A DNA stretch of 64,000 nt from positions 62,001 through 126,000 of the forward strand of contig NZ_JAGIKV010000022.1 of the NCBI RefSeq assembly GCF_017874615.1. Reading direction: 5' to 3'. This document shows, piece by piece, positions 8,648 through 16,716 of the stretch (the stretch's first letter is position 1; each line of letters begins with the position of its first letter). Under the pieces are notes generated by a model. The model saw only the letters and a list, made by a program, of their open reading frames with translations. It was not told the DNA's origin and did not search any database. A program made the position numbers and the translations under genes. The DNA comes from Paenibacillus xylanexedens. Lineage in GTDB: Bacteria; Bacillota; Bacilli; Paenibacillales; Paenibacillaceae.

Positions 8648-9271
8648 TCAGCCTTCAAGTCTGGATACAAGCGCTCTCAGCGCGTGACCACGGTGGCTAA
8701 TCGCCTGTTTTTGCTCAAGCGTCAGCTCTGCCATCGTCATCTCGTATTCAGGTACATAGAAGAGTGGGTCATATCCAAAACCGCCAGCACCTGCAGCTTG
8801 AGCCGTAATCCAGCCTTCCGCAGTGCCTTCTGATTCATACTTATCACCTGTTGTCGGATCGTACAGGACCAGCGCACAAACAAAACGAGCCGGACTTAGT
8901 AGCGGCTGCTCGGTGTCCTCACCGGATTTCAACGATTCCAGCGTCTCCAGCAACTTCGCATTATTCTGTGCATCCGTTGCTCCTTCGCCTGCATATCTCG
9001 CTGAATATACCCCTGGCTCACCATCCAACAGGTCTACACATAAACCTGAATCATCTGCCAGAACGGGCAAACCAAGCGCATCACCAACCGCTTTGGCTTT
9101 CTTCCAGGCATTCTCCGCAAACGTTACGCCATCTTCCACCACAACCGGCAGTTCCGGGTAGTCAAACATGCTCTTAACCTCTTTGCCAAGCGGTGCGAAA
9201 GCATGAGCGAATTCACGGACTTTACCCGCATTGCGGGTTGCAACAATGAGGATCGGGCTGTCCAAACTCAT
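8648..9271 (-). CDS. rdgB: XTP/dITP diphosphatase (RdgB/HAM1 family)
   Basis: A 207-residue house-cleaning NTP pyrophosphatase that hydrolyses dITP, XTP and related nucleotides so that they are not incorporated into DNA or RNA. Family marks are LIVATRNAGKVREF at the N-terminus (the T/S-x-N-x-x-K substrate loop), VVEDGVTFAENA, ADDSGLCVDLLDG-PGVYSARYAGE in the middle, GFGYDPLFYVPE and SHRGHALR near the C-terminus. The length is normal. It starts one base after the rph stop, so rph and rdgB are co-translated; the same order (gerM, rph, rdgB homologue) occurs in Bacillus subtilis. A terminator follows. Confidence 0.96.
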   Translation of the reverse strand: MSLDSPILIVATRNAGKVREFAHAFAPLGKEVKSMFDYPELPVVVEDGVTFAENAWKKAKAVGDALGLPVLADDSGLCVDLLDGEPGVYSARYAGEGATDAQNNAKLLETLESLKSGEDTEQPLLSPARFVCALVLYDPTTGDKYESEGTAEGWITAQAAGAGGFGYDPLFYVPEYEMTMAELTLEQKQAISHRGHALRALVSRLEG

Positions 9272-9272
9272 C

Positions 9273-10028
9273 TTAGGCTTCCCCTAATCCACGCGCGCCG
9301 ATCTTGAGCGCAATCGGTCCAAGCACTTCTTTTTGACGCTCAATCATCTCCAAAATCCCCTGCTCGCCCAGTTCCAACATGGCGTTCAGCTCACGGCGAT
9401 CAAATGGTGCTTCCTCACCTGTTCCCTGAAGCTCGACGTATTTACCGCCACCTGTCATCACCAGGTTCATGTCTACCTTTGCTTTGGAATCTTCATCATA
9501 GTTCAGATCCAGTACAGGCTGTTCACCCACAACACCCACACTTACTGCGGCAATGAAATCCGTAATCGGGAACACTTGCAGTTTGTGCTGTTGGGAGATC
9601 TTGTTCACGGCAAGCGCCAGCGCTACAAACGCACCGGTAATGGACGTTGTGCGTGTGCCTCCGTCAGCTTGAATAACATCACAGTCCAAGGTAATCGTAC
9701 GCTCACCAAGAGCCTGCAGATTAACTACCGAGCGCAGTGCCCGACCAATCAGACGCTGGATTTCCATGGTGCGTCCAGTTAATTTGCCACGATTGGCTTC
9801 ACGTTGGTTCCGGGTATGTGTTGCACGTGGCAACATGGAATATTCAGCTGTTACCCAGCCTTTACCCTGCCCTTTCATAAAGGGAGGTACACGTTCCTCT
9901 ACTGTAGCTGTACAGATCACCTTTGTATCTCCAACTTCAATCAGTACAGAGCCCTCGGCGTATTTATTCGTGTTCACTGTTAAATTCAGCGGGCGCAGCT
10001 GTTCGCTGGTTCGTCCGTTTGATCTCAT
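9273..10028 (-). CDS. rph: Ribonuclease PH
   Basis: A 251-residue phosphorolytic 3'-5' exoribonuclease for tRNA 3' trimming. It starts MRSNGRTSEQLRPL and has the family's NTNKYAEGSVLIEVGDTKVICTATVEE strand region, MLPRATHTRNQREA (phosphate-binding Arg), GKLTGRTMEIQRLIGRALR, LDCDVIQADGGTRTTSITGAFVA (conserved Asp-Gly-Gly-Thr-Arg-Thr) and VGVVGEQPVLDLNYDEDSKA. GGAGG sits ahead of ATG. It belongs to the gerM-rph-rdgB group, though a repeat element of 168 bp now separates it from gerM. Confidence 0.97.
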   Translation of the reverse strand: MRSNGRTSEQLRPLNLTVNTNKYAEGSVLIEVGDTKVICTATVEERVPPFMKGQGKGWVTAEYSMLPRATHTRNQREANRGKLTGRTMEIQRLIGRALRSVVNLQALGERTITLDCDVIQADGGTRTTSITGAFVALALAVNKISQQHKLQVFPITDFIAAVSVGVVGEQPVLDLNYDEDSKAKVDMNLVMTGGGKYVELQGTGEEAPFDRRELNAMLELGEQGILEMIERQKEVLGPIALKIGARGLGEA

Positions 10029-10090
10029 ATTTTCTGCCTCCTACGACTTAAGCATCCTGTAATGTTGAACTTATTCACACTTTTAGAGAT

Positions 10091-10258
10091 TGTTCAAAAA
10101 GCTCGCTTTTGATTACGAAAAATGCCTTAAGGCATCATCAGCATCGAATATGGAATTCAGCCGAAATGTCCGTTGCTCACGTAGTTTGCCTACGCTCCGC
10201 TACTCCATTTCTAGCTTCATCCCATCTTCTCGGTACTGAAAACCGATCTTTTTGAACA
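10091..10258. mobile_element. MITE-like inverted-repeat element (168 bp)
   Basis: The ends are perfect 11-bp inverted repeats, TGTTCAAAAAG and CTTTTTGAACA, continuing as imperfect inverted repeats for ~30 bp. Inside is a perfect 14-bp palindrome ATGCCTTAAGGCAT (10131-10144). It has no ORF and sits between gerM and rph, which are normally adjacent. The structure fits a miniature inverted-repeat element; no target-site duplication was clear. Confidence 0.55.
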
Positions 10259-10328
10259 CGTATTTTACGAATCCCTTATATTTTACCAAAGAGTTCGGTT
10301 AAAAGCATCCTTAAGCATTCCTTGCTCA

Positions 10329-11384
10329 TTAAATCGGAATTTCGTTGATATATTCAGGCTTGGAAACCGGCGCACTGTAATCCCTGTTGTCGTCACCCAT
10401 GACCGTTTTTTGGCCATTCCATTCGATCTGTACTTTGGCATCCTTGCTGGCTGTGTTCTCCGCAGTGGTTAATACGACAGACTGTAACAGCTCGCTTGGC
10501 ACGATATCTCCTTCGGCAAACATATCATCTTTCAAGGCAACCGTGACCGTGCCATCCTCTGCTGTTTTGACCGATTGCAGCTCCGTTCCGCCTGTCATGA
10601 CCTCTTCCAGTTCGCCGCCTTTGTCAGGTCCTTTGATCAGTTCATTCAACGCTGCCTGCACCCGATCTTCACCAGGTGTAACCAGACGTGTCACCGGAAC
10701 ATAATATTGGATGCCTGCTGGCGAAGCAGCGGAGAAATAGACCGTTACCGGACTACTGTTGGTCACAAATGTATCACCCAGATCCAGATTGATTCCCACA
10801 GCCCGATTCAGCGGTTCAGGCAGCGGCGTGCTGTTCACCGGCATTTGCGTTAACTTTTTGCCATCCACCCAGATCTGCACATTCTCCACATCAGGCGTTC
10901 CCGTCAAGGTCCACGTGACAGCTTCTAGCATTTTCCGTTCTTCCTTTGCATCATACTTGGCAAAATTACCCGAGAACTCAACGACCGCCAGCTTGTCATC
11001 CGCGTGAATCGTTACATTCTGCACAACCGTTCCCTGCGGGAGAACGCCCTGGAATCCTTCAGGCAGCATACCCGCATAGGCCCCGCCTGTGACAAGTGTG
11101 TCCAGAGCTGTCTTTGGACTGCTTGCGTCTGTTCCAGAAGGAAGTGTCAGGGATACCGGAGCGAGCAGCCCCTGCTGGTCTTGCAGATATACCGTCGTTA
11201 ACGGGAGCATTGCGAGTGCTCCATTCCCTTCGGCCGCTTGAATCATAGCTGCTTCCTGGATGGGCGGTGGTGGATCAACAGCTTCGGAAGACTGTGCTCC
11301 AAACATGCCGCAGCCTGACAATACCATAGGAATACTCAGCAGCGCTGCTGCCGATACCGTACGCAAAGAATGGATCTTTCTCAT
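10329..11384 (-). CDS. gerM: GerM-like sporulation/germination lipoprotein (two GerMN domains)
   Basis: A 351-residue lipoprotein. It has a Sec signal with lipobox LSGC (Cys25 is the lipidated residue), a Pro-rich linker, then two GerMN domains (~residues 60-185 and ~200-330). These are seen as repeated TVYLQD/VTVYFSA starts and LVTGGAYAGMLPEGF.. and LIKGPDKGG-LEEVMTGGTEL.. helices followed by VQNVTI..LAVVEFS and LQSVKT..TVTVALK. In Bacillus, GerM is needed for sporulation and germination and lies upstream of rph, matching this place. I chose ATG at 11384 because GAGGGGG is eight bases upstream; an in-frame GTG/ATG further out (11426) would only extend the cytoplasmic N-terminus. Confidence 0.9.
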   Translation of the reverse strand: MRKIHSLRTVSAAALLSIPMVLSGCGMFGAQSSEAVDPPPPIQEAAMIQAAEGNGALAMLPLTTVYLQDQQGLLAPVSLTLPSGTDASSPKTALDTLVTGGAYAGMLPEGFQGVLPQGTVVQNVTIHADDKLAVVEFSGNFAKYDAKEERKMLEAVTWTLTGTPDVENVQIWVDGKKLTQMPVNSTPLPEPLNRAVGINLDLGDTFVTNSSPVTVYFSAASPAGIQYYVPVTRLVTPGEDRVQAALNELIKGPDKGGELEEVMTGGTELQSVKTAEDGTVTVALKDDMFAEGDIVPSELLQSVVLTTAENTASKDAKVQIEWNGQKTVMGDDNRDYSAPVSKPEYINEIPI

Positions 11385-11572
11385 GATCACGTTCCCCCTC
11401 ATCATTTTTACAGTTTGTACTACCATGTATACGAGCCTTTGTCCAAAAAATAACTAAAAGATAATCGCTCCGCTGAAAATTTATATATTATCTTAAAGAA
11501 ACGTAAAACAGGTTAATAACGTATTAGGAAGCAAGAGTAGGGACATTGCTAACTTCAGAGGAGGAATCGCCC

Positions 11573-12139
11573 ATGGAACATCCTGAGCAAGAAAAAATCC
11601 CTTACAGCCTGAATAGCCGCAAGGTGGCGGAGGCAACAAGGGAATGGCTGCATAAGCGGGGCGTCACGATCCATGAGATCGCAGAGCTGGTCATGTTATT
11701 GCAGCAAAAATATTATCCAGGTCTTACGATGGAAGAATGTATCGAAAATGTGGAGATGGTTCTCCGTAAACGTGAGGTACAGAATGCTGTTCTGACCGGG
11801 ATTCAGCTTGATATTCTGGCAGAACAGGGGCAGCTCATATCTCCTTTGCAGGAGATGATTGAGAACGATGAAGGACTGTATGGCGTGGATGAGATTTTGG
11901 CATTCTCCATCGTCAATGTATATGGCAGCATTGGATTTACGAATTATGGTTATGTGGACAAGCTGAAACCAGGGGTGCTTGAACGACTGAATGACAAGAG
12001 CCTGGGCCCTGTCCACACGTTCTTCGATGATATTGTCGGTGCGATTGCATCAGCAGCGAGCAGTCGGATCGCCCATCGCAAACAATCCGAGCTTGAAGAA
12101 GCACTGGGAGAAAAACCTGTTAGTGATGACGCTGTATAA
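11573..12139 (+). CDS. pgpA: Phosphatidylglycerophosphatase A family protein (YutG type)
   Basis: A 188-residue PgpA-domain protein. Typical elements are HEIAELVMLLQQKYYPGLTMEECIENVEMVLRKREVQNAVLTGI, YGVDEILAFSIVNVYGSIGFTNYGYVDK and FFDDIVGAIASAASSRIAH, with conserved acidic residues at the likely metal site. Unlike proteobacterial PgpA it has few hydrophobic segments, as in B. subtilis YutG, which dephosphorylates phosphatidylglycerol phosphate. The start at 11573 is supported by GAGGAGGA ten bases upstream; the in-frame codon at 11546 has no site. It is transcribed divergently from gerM and ends at a strong hairpin. Confidence 0.9.
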   Translation: MEHPEQEKIPYSLNSRKVAEATREWLHKRGVTIHEIAELVMLLQQKYYPGLTMEECIENVEMVLRKREVQNAVLTGIQLDILAEQGQLISPLQEMIENDEGLYGVDEILAFSIVNVYGSIGFTNYGYVDKLKPGVLERLNDKSLGPVHTFFDDIVGAIASAASSRIAHRKQSELEEALGEKPVSDDAV

Positions 12140-12233
12140 TGCGTAACTCGTTTTATATCTGAAGCCATGTGGAACATTGGACATTTGTATGGATGCTTCG
12201 TGATATAACTGTTCAATAAAATAACTGTTCATG

Positions 12234-12265
12234 GAAAAAGCGGCCAGATGGCCGCTTTTTTTACA
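12234..12265 (+). terminator. Terminator between pgpA and the ferric reductase operon
   Basis: AAAAAGCGGCC, short loop, GGCCGCTTTTTTT. Symmetric A and T runs make it likely to work in both directions for the two convergent units. Confidence 0.92.
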
Positions 12266-12300
12266 TGTGTAACGATACATATTGGATAATCCACATGTTA

Positions 12301-12954
12301 TTATTTCAGATGTTTAGGTCGTACCGTTCCCACCAAACCAAAACCTTCAACCCAATTCTGCTCGGAAGGTGAACCAGATGTTGCACGTTTCGGTCCAATC
12401 GTGATTTCCGGCCCTTTACGCTCTCGCAACATGCCACGTAGTACGGTGATACCGAGAATGCTGAGTCCGGTAAATACATATATCATCCGCATGATGATAT
12501 TGCCAGAATCCGTTCCGGTAACCATGCCGTGAACCAGCAGACCAATGAACACCGGATAGGACAACATGTGGAACATGAACCACCATTTACGGCCCAGCTT
12601 GTTCCGCAGATCACTGGATAACAGGACAATCACTAATCCGTAGAAGGCTAACGTTCCCAGACCACTGCCGATCGGATGCACGGAGGCGGTAAAAGGAATC
12701 AGAAGTTCTCCCCAGCTAAATGGGCTGTAATGATCAATATATAACGTTAATGCGTGCACGAGTCCAAGTCCGAAGGCGAGCCAGGTCGTTCGAGTATGCC
12801 ATTTGAACATGGCTGCTTTTGGTTTGCCTTTGGCCATAGGCATCCCTTGCGCAATACCCAGAAACACACCGACAAAGAGCAGCACATAAGCAGCAATTCC
12901 ACTAATTCGAATGATACTCCACGTTGGCAGGTAATCTACAATCCATTGTGCCAT
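12301..12954 (-). CDS. Ferric-reductase-like transmembrane protein
   Basis: A 217-residue protein with about six hydrophobic helices and the paired histidines of the ferric reductase/YedZ haem domain: His53 and His67 in helix 2-3 (KWHTRTTW..LVHAL) and His129 and His142 (MFHMLSYP..LVHGM), able to bind two b haems across the membrane. It lacks the FAD/NAD(P)H-binding C-terminal domain, so it would pass electrons to or from a separate partner. It lies directly after apbE, a flavin-transferase gene, which suggests a flavoprotein partner. The ATG at 12954 is preferred (GGGGGAG upstream); 12969 is an alternative. Confidence 0.85.
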   Translation of the reverse strand: MAQWIVDYLPTWSIIRISGIAAYVLLFVGVFLGIAQGMPMAKGKPKAAMFKWHTRTTWLAFGLGLVHALTLYIDHYSPFSWGELLIPFTASVHPIGSGLGTLAFYGLVIVLLSSDLRNKLGRKWWFMFHMLSYPVFIGLLVHGMVTGTDSGNIIMRMIYVFTGLSILGITVLRGMLRERKGPEITIGPKRATSGSPSEQNWVEGFGLVGTVRPKHLK

Positions 12955-12990
12955 AACCGGCTCCCCCATATCTGTTAGACTTGTCCTCGT

Positions 12991-14034
12991 TTATAATAGA
13001 CTGAAGCGATGATCCGGATCAAAACCGGGCCAATGCTCAGCGAGCGTATCCGTATTCCCTCTAAAATAAATACTCCCATCCCGTGTCATCCACAGGACGT
13101 CATGCCGATCGTAATGTCGGTTTAACCAGCCCACCGCCTCGGCACTACCCAAAATGCAGACCGTCTTGGCAATGATCTCGCATTGTGACGCATGCTGTCC
13201 CAGAACGGTACACTGTAGCACATCCGTGTCCGCCGGTTCCATCGTCCGAGGGTCAATGAGATGGTGTGCAAAGCTTCCGTCCGTATTCTGCCATTGTCTG
13301 CGGGAAATACCCGAAGTGGCAACAGCTCCTCGCTGTAAACGGATCGCTCCCGACACAGCACCCTGATTCTGCAAAGGATCTGCTACTTGCAAGGTCCATT
13401 GGGAATGGTCTGGTGAACCCCATACTTGAATATCTCCACCCGCGTTAATCAACCCCGCCGGAATATGCAACGTTCGCTGTAACCAGTCTGCGATACGTTC
13501 CACTGCCCAGCCCTTAACAATTCCTCCCAAGTCCAACTCAGCTCCGGGGTCCAGATGAACCATCCGGCTACCTTCCCGCTGAATCCAGCTCGGACGGCTG
13601 TGGTCATATCGATCTTCCTTCCAGCCTGATGATTCAGGTGTTTTCGTTCGCAATATGCGTTCAATTAATGGACGTTCCAGTTGTCGTTTTTGCACCTTCT
13701 CGAAGCTTAGATCATATCCCGAAGCCTGAAGAGCCTGCGAGATACCCGGTTGAAAAATCCCTTCGGTCAGTCCAATATATCCATAGGCCAAACTCAAAAC
13801 TTCATCCATCGCAGCGGAGATGGGCATCCATCCGGTTGAAGCATTCAAACGATTCAGTTCACTGTCTGCAACAAATCGGCTGAAGCGCTGCTCCTGCGTC
13901 TCAAACCAATTCTTCACCACGGTTGCTGCATGTTCAGCTTCTTCCCGCCCAGCGGACAATTGTACTTCAACATCCGTGTTCATCGCACGGAATTGAAATC
14001 GGAGCGGACGAGCAACTTGCTCCGTGCGGCTCAT
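12991..14034 (-). CDS. apbE: FAD:protein FMN transferase (ApbE)
   Basis: A 347-residue ApbE-family enzyme that covalently attaches FMN from FAD to a Thr/Ser in exported flavoproteins. Visible signatures are FRAMNTDVEVQL (N-terminal beta strand), ETQEQRFSRFVADSELNRLNA, DLGGIVKGWAVERI, INAGGDIQVWG (flavin binding), ATSGISRRQW and HHLIDPRTMEPAD (the conserved His-x-x-Asp-Pro-x-Thr). No signal peptide or lipobox is obvious, which is unusual for Gram-positive ApbE proteins and means its location is unclear. Its ATG overlaps the stop of the upstream secreted low-complexity protein gene, and the ferric-reductase-like gene follows by 36 bp, giving a three-gene redox operon. Confidence 0.93.
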   Translation of the reverse strand: MSRTEQVARPLRFQFRAMNTDVEVQLSAGREEAEHAATVVKNWFETQEQRFSRFVADSELNRLNASTGWMPISAAMDEVLSLAYGYIGLTEGIFQPGISQALQASGYDLSFEKVQKRQLERPLIERILRTKTPESSGWKEDRYDHSRPSWIQREGSRMVHLDPGAELDLGGIVKGWAVERIADWLQRTLHIPAGLINAGGDIQVWGSPDHSQWTLQVADPLQNQGAVSGAIRLQRGAVATSGISRRQWQNTDGSFAHHLIDPRTMEPADTDVLQCTVLGQHASQCEIIAKTVCILGSAEAVGWLNRHYDRHDVLWMTRDGSIYFRGNTDTLAEHWPGFDPDHRFSLL

Positions 14035-14447
14035 GACGCACCTGTACGTGACTGATAGTTGCCACTGCTGTATCCGGAGTCTGTACCCTGGTTATTTTGC
14101 CCGATACGCTGAGAATCTGAATAATTCCCCTCGTTACTCGTGCTCTGATCTGGCCGAGCTGCTTGTGTGCTATCGGATGTTCCATTATATTGACTATCAT
14201 TATTGTCATTGTCCTGCGTGTTCCAGTTGTTGCTGTCTGTTGTACTGTTGATCCATTCATCCATCACATCATCATGCGTATCCACTTGGCTTGAAGCTGT
14301 AACACTCTTATCTGTGCCATTCGCTGCTGCATAGGCCACATCAAAGGCATCCGAAGTTCTTACATATTGAAAGAGTGCAGCCACAGTCAACGTTGCTGCC
14401 GCTGAAGCCTGCCATTTTCTCCATTGATTCCGTTTTCTTCTGGTCAT
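14031..14447 (-). CDS. Secreted or anchored Ser/Asn/Asp-rich low-complexity protein
   Basis: 138 residues. A basic N-terminus and one hydrophobic segment (~15-30) ending near AYA resemble a signal peptide or anchor; the remaining ~100 residues are dominated by Asn, Asp, Ser, Thr, Gln and Gly and should be disordered. I do not recognise a family. The gene leads the operon with apbE and a ferric-reductase-like protein and overlaps apbE by ATGA, so a joint function is likely. The protein ends in Thr-Gly-Ala-Ser (135-138), which resembles the core of the flavin-acceptor motif (D-x-x-[S/T]-G-A-[T/S]) but lacks the Asp (Gln132 instead) and the FMN-binding fold. Acceptor function is therefore speculative. 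Confidence 0.75.
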   Translation of the reverse strand: MTRRKRNQWRKWQASAAATLTVAALFQYVRTSDAFDVAYAAANGTDKSVTASSQVDTHDDVMDEWINSTTDSNNWNTQDNDNNDSQYNGTSDSTQAARPDQSTSNEGNYSDSQRIGQNNQGTDSGYSSGNYQSRTGAS

Positions 14448-14554
14448 CGCTCTTCCCTGCTTTCTTTAGCGAAGTTCAAAGATGTATCGAAGTTCATAGA
14501 TGTATCATAGGCGCGCTGGCTTAAAAATAGATGAATGAACCGTTAAGAGAGACT

Positions 14555-14597
14555 AAAAAGGCCCAGAACAGGTGAATTTCCTGTCCCGAGCCTCTAT
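14555..14597 (-). terminator. Terminator of the MBL hydrolase operon
   Basis: Minus-strand AGGCTCGGGACAGG, loop AAATTCA, CCTGTTCTGGGCCT then TTTTAG. It lies ~45 bp after the MBL-fold gene. Confidence 0.85.
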
Positions 14598-14639
14598 ATA
14601 GGATCGCATTATTATTTCATATCGATATCATCATTCCGT

Positions 14640-15623
14640 TTAAATTTGAAAATAGAACGTGCCATCCGGTTGCAGCTCTTGCTTCACTACTTCCCGTCGA
14701 ATTAACTCCTGCAAATGGGCCAACGTCTCACTCATGGCAAATCGCAGTTGATGGGTACCCAGCCGATTGCCAAACATGTGCACACAGATGTCATAAGCAT
14801 TCGCCGGTGACTCCTGAATTCGCTCCGTCATCTTCTGAAGACGTTCCTCGTGATGAGCCAGCAATTGAACTGTCCGTTCGGTGAACTGGGCAAAAGGATT
14901 CCGATGCCCTGGATACGCCTGCTTGACATTTAACTCCCCTAGACGTTGCAATCCTTCCATATAAGACAATAATGGCTGAGGGTCACTGCCGGGTTGCAGA
15001 CTGATATTCGGTGAAATCTGTGGCAAAACTGCATCTCCGCACAGAATCTCCATGGACTCCGGAGCGTAAAAGGATAAATGGCCTGGGGCATGTCCACCCG
15101 TCTCCACAGCAACCCAACGTTTCCCGCCCATATTAAGCCACTCGCCATCTTCAATGGGTGTGACGTTCGGAAGTGGTGTGATCTGCGAAGCAAATGCCTT
15201 CATATGTTCATGTATCTGCTCAGTCTTGTCTTCCGGCATACCATGACGACCATAATAATCAGGTAATATTGTATTGATGCGTGAATCAGGTCCCCACATA
15301 TAATCAGCCTCTTGGCGGGAGCGTGTGGACATTCGAACGGGTGCCCCCGTCATCTGTTGCATCCAACCCGACAACCCAAGATGATCGGGGTGATGGTGGG
15401 TCAGTACAATCTGACGAATATCGCTAAAGGTCAGGCCAAGACCTGCCAGCGCTTCACTCCACTCCTGTTCTGTTTCCGAATTACGCGGTCCCGGATCTAT
15501 AATAGTTATCTTCCCATTCGGTTCTGATAACAAATAACTGTTCACCCATCGTAAGGGAAACGACATGCTGATCTTGACCCGGTGTATGCCCTCTGTCATG
15601 GATATCTCTTCTGTGCGCTTCAT
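14640..15623 (-). CDS. MBL-fold metallo-hydrolase
   Basis: A 327-residue metallo-beta-lactamase-fold hydrolase. The zinc motif THHHPDHLG (HxHxDH) follows QIVLTH; further ligands are in GGHAPGH, CGDAVLP and the YPGHRNPF His. A C-terminal helical region (~240-327, LAHHEERL, THQLRFAMSETLAHLQEL) resembles the winged-helix tail of LACTB2/glyoxalase-II-like members, which act on thioesters, lactones or RNA ends. The substrate cannot be assigned. GGGGGATAAC precedes the ATG. It is the second gene after a methyltransferase, 27 bp apart, and probably co-transcribed with it. Confidence 0.9.
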   Translation of the reverse strand: MKRTEEISMTEGIHRVKISMSFPLRWVNSYLLSEPNGKITIIDPGPRNSETEQEWSEALAGLGLTFSDIRQIVLTHHHPDHLGLSGWMQQMTGAPVRMSTRSRQEADYMWGPDSRINTILPDYYGRHGMPEDKTEQIHEHMKAFASQITPLPNVTPIEDGEWLNMGGKRWVAVETGGHAPGHLSFYAPESMEILCGDAVLPQISPNISLQPGSDPQPLLSYMEGLQRLGELNVKQAYPGHRNPFAQFTERTVQLLAHHEERLQKMTERIQESPANAYDICVHMFGNRLGTHQLRFAMSETLAHLQELIRREVVKQELQPDGTFYFQI

Positions 15624-15650
15624 GTTATCCCCCTTCCAGACTTTCTCTGT

Positions 15651-16394
15651 TCACTCCACAGGACGACGACCCACAAAAATCATGCGCGGAGAAGTCTGCT
15701 CGTCATATTTCTCTTCGTCATAGCCGCCATGTACCTGATCTACCCGGAGTCCGGCGGCACTTAACATCTGACTCAGTTGATCCCGTGTGTACAACTTCAC
15801 ACGCTCCTGATATACCCGCGGTTCATGTCCGGATGTGGTATCCGTAATGCGAATTTCCTTTTGCACAAACCCTTCCTCAATCTTGCGATACTCCTCAATA
15901 CGCTGTCCTTCATCCTCTCGAACGGAGTGCTGCACCAGATGACGCGTTACATAAGCCGTATTCATAAAATCAATAATATAGCTGCCACCTGGGCGAAGCA
16001 TGCGATGAATGGCACGTAATACTTTCAATTGTTCTCCGTCCTCCAGGAAATAACCAAACGATGTGAACAGATTAACTACAGCGTCAAAGCCGCCTTTTAG
16101 CGGGAGTTCACGCATGTCCGCAAGACACCACGATACTTGGTGTTCGGTGTCCATTAGGCGCGCTTCACGTAAAAGCACATCGGACAGATCAACTCCGGTC
16201 ACTCGCAATCCTGCGTCAGCAAGCGCCATGGAGTGACGTCCCATACCGCAGCATAGATCCAATACTTCAGCATTGGGCTCAAGCTTCAACCAATTGATCA
16301 TTTTATGTACTTCCTGATAGGCACCGTGCACATCCCGGTGCTTGTATACGAGAAGATAATCTTCTCCAAAACTTTTTTTATACCATTCCGTCAT
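15651..16394 (-). CDS. Class I SAM-dependent methyltransferase
   Basis: A 247-residue Rossmann methyltransferase: motif I VLDLCCGMGRHSMALA (~45-60), VTGVDLSDVLLREA (motif II acidic), CLADMRELPL, FDAVVNLFTSFGYF (motif IV) and LRPGGSYIIDFMN (motif VI). The N-terminal WYKKSFGEDYLLVYKHRD is typical of a common bacillar small-molecule methyltransferase group. The acceptor substrate is unknown. GGAGGGCGAGATGTA precedes ATG. First gene of a two-gene unit with the MBL hydrolase. Confidence 0.9.
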   Translation of the reverse strand: MTEWYKKSFGEDYLLVYKHRDVHGAYQEVHKMINWLKLEPNAEVLDLCCGMGRHSMALADAGLRVTGVDLSDVLLREARLMDTEHQVSWCLADMRELPLKGGFDAVVNLFTSFGYFLEDGEQLKVLRAIHRMLRPGGSYIIDFMNTAYVTRHLVQHSVREDEGQRIEEYRKIEEGFVQKEIRITDTTSGHEPRVYQERVKLYTRDQLSQMLSAAGLRVDQVHGGYDEEKYDEQTSPRMIFVGRRPVE

Positions 16395-16716
16395 TACATC
16401 TCGCCCTCCAGATGGTCACTAACCCAGCTATCCGTAATCCCTTGTTATAAAGGTCTGATTCATTACTAATTGATTCCCTTAATCTTAGAATGATTGTATC
16501 GTCTTTACCTTTGAAACTCAAAGATTGGTCCCTCTTATCCTCCATTGAACGCACAGAAACCACACGATATAATGTTAAACATAGTCACACTCTTGTAAAC
16601 CGGTTAACTATATGTAGAAGCTTTATATACAGGCATGCTGCTGTCAAACCAACGAATGTTAGAAATCGTTGGACGCAATATGCTGACATCAGATGCAGCA
16701 GCAGGAGGTGTTATTC
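16395..16716. other. Divergent intergenic region with DUF72 promoter
   Basis: 322 bp between the divergent methyltransferase and DUF72 genes. It contains a good sigma-A-type promoter for the DUF72 gene (16545-16573) followed by an AACCGGTT-centred palindrome (16593-16610). No other gene is supported. Confidence 0.6.
16545..16573 (+). promoter_or_regulatory. Sigma-A-type promoter for the DUF72 gene
   Basis: TTGAAC, 17-bp spacer, TATAAT. The predicted start near 16580 gives a ~137-nt leader that includes the near-palindrome TTGTAAACCGGTTAACTA (16593-16610), similar in style to LacI/CcpA-family operators but not matching the cre consensus. Confidence 0.6.

Noticed and set aside
14031..14447. 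Collagen-like or repeat adhesin
   Set aside because: No Gly-x-y periodicity or ordered repeat; only general low complexity.
16593..16610. cre or LacI operator around AACCGGTT
   Set aside because: It does not match the cre consensus (CCGG centre where NCGN is needed with right spacing) and no LacI gene is near; left as a note with the promoter.
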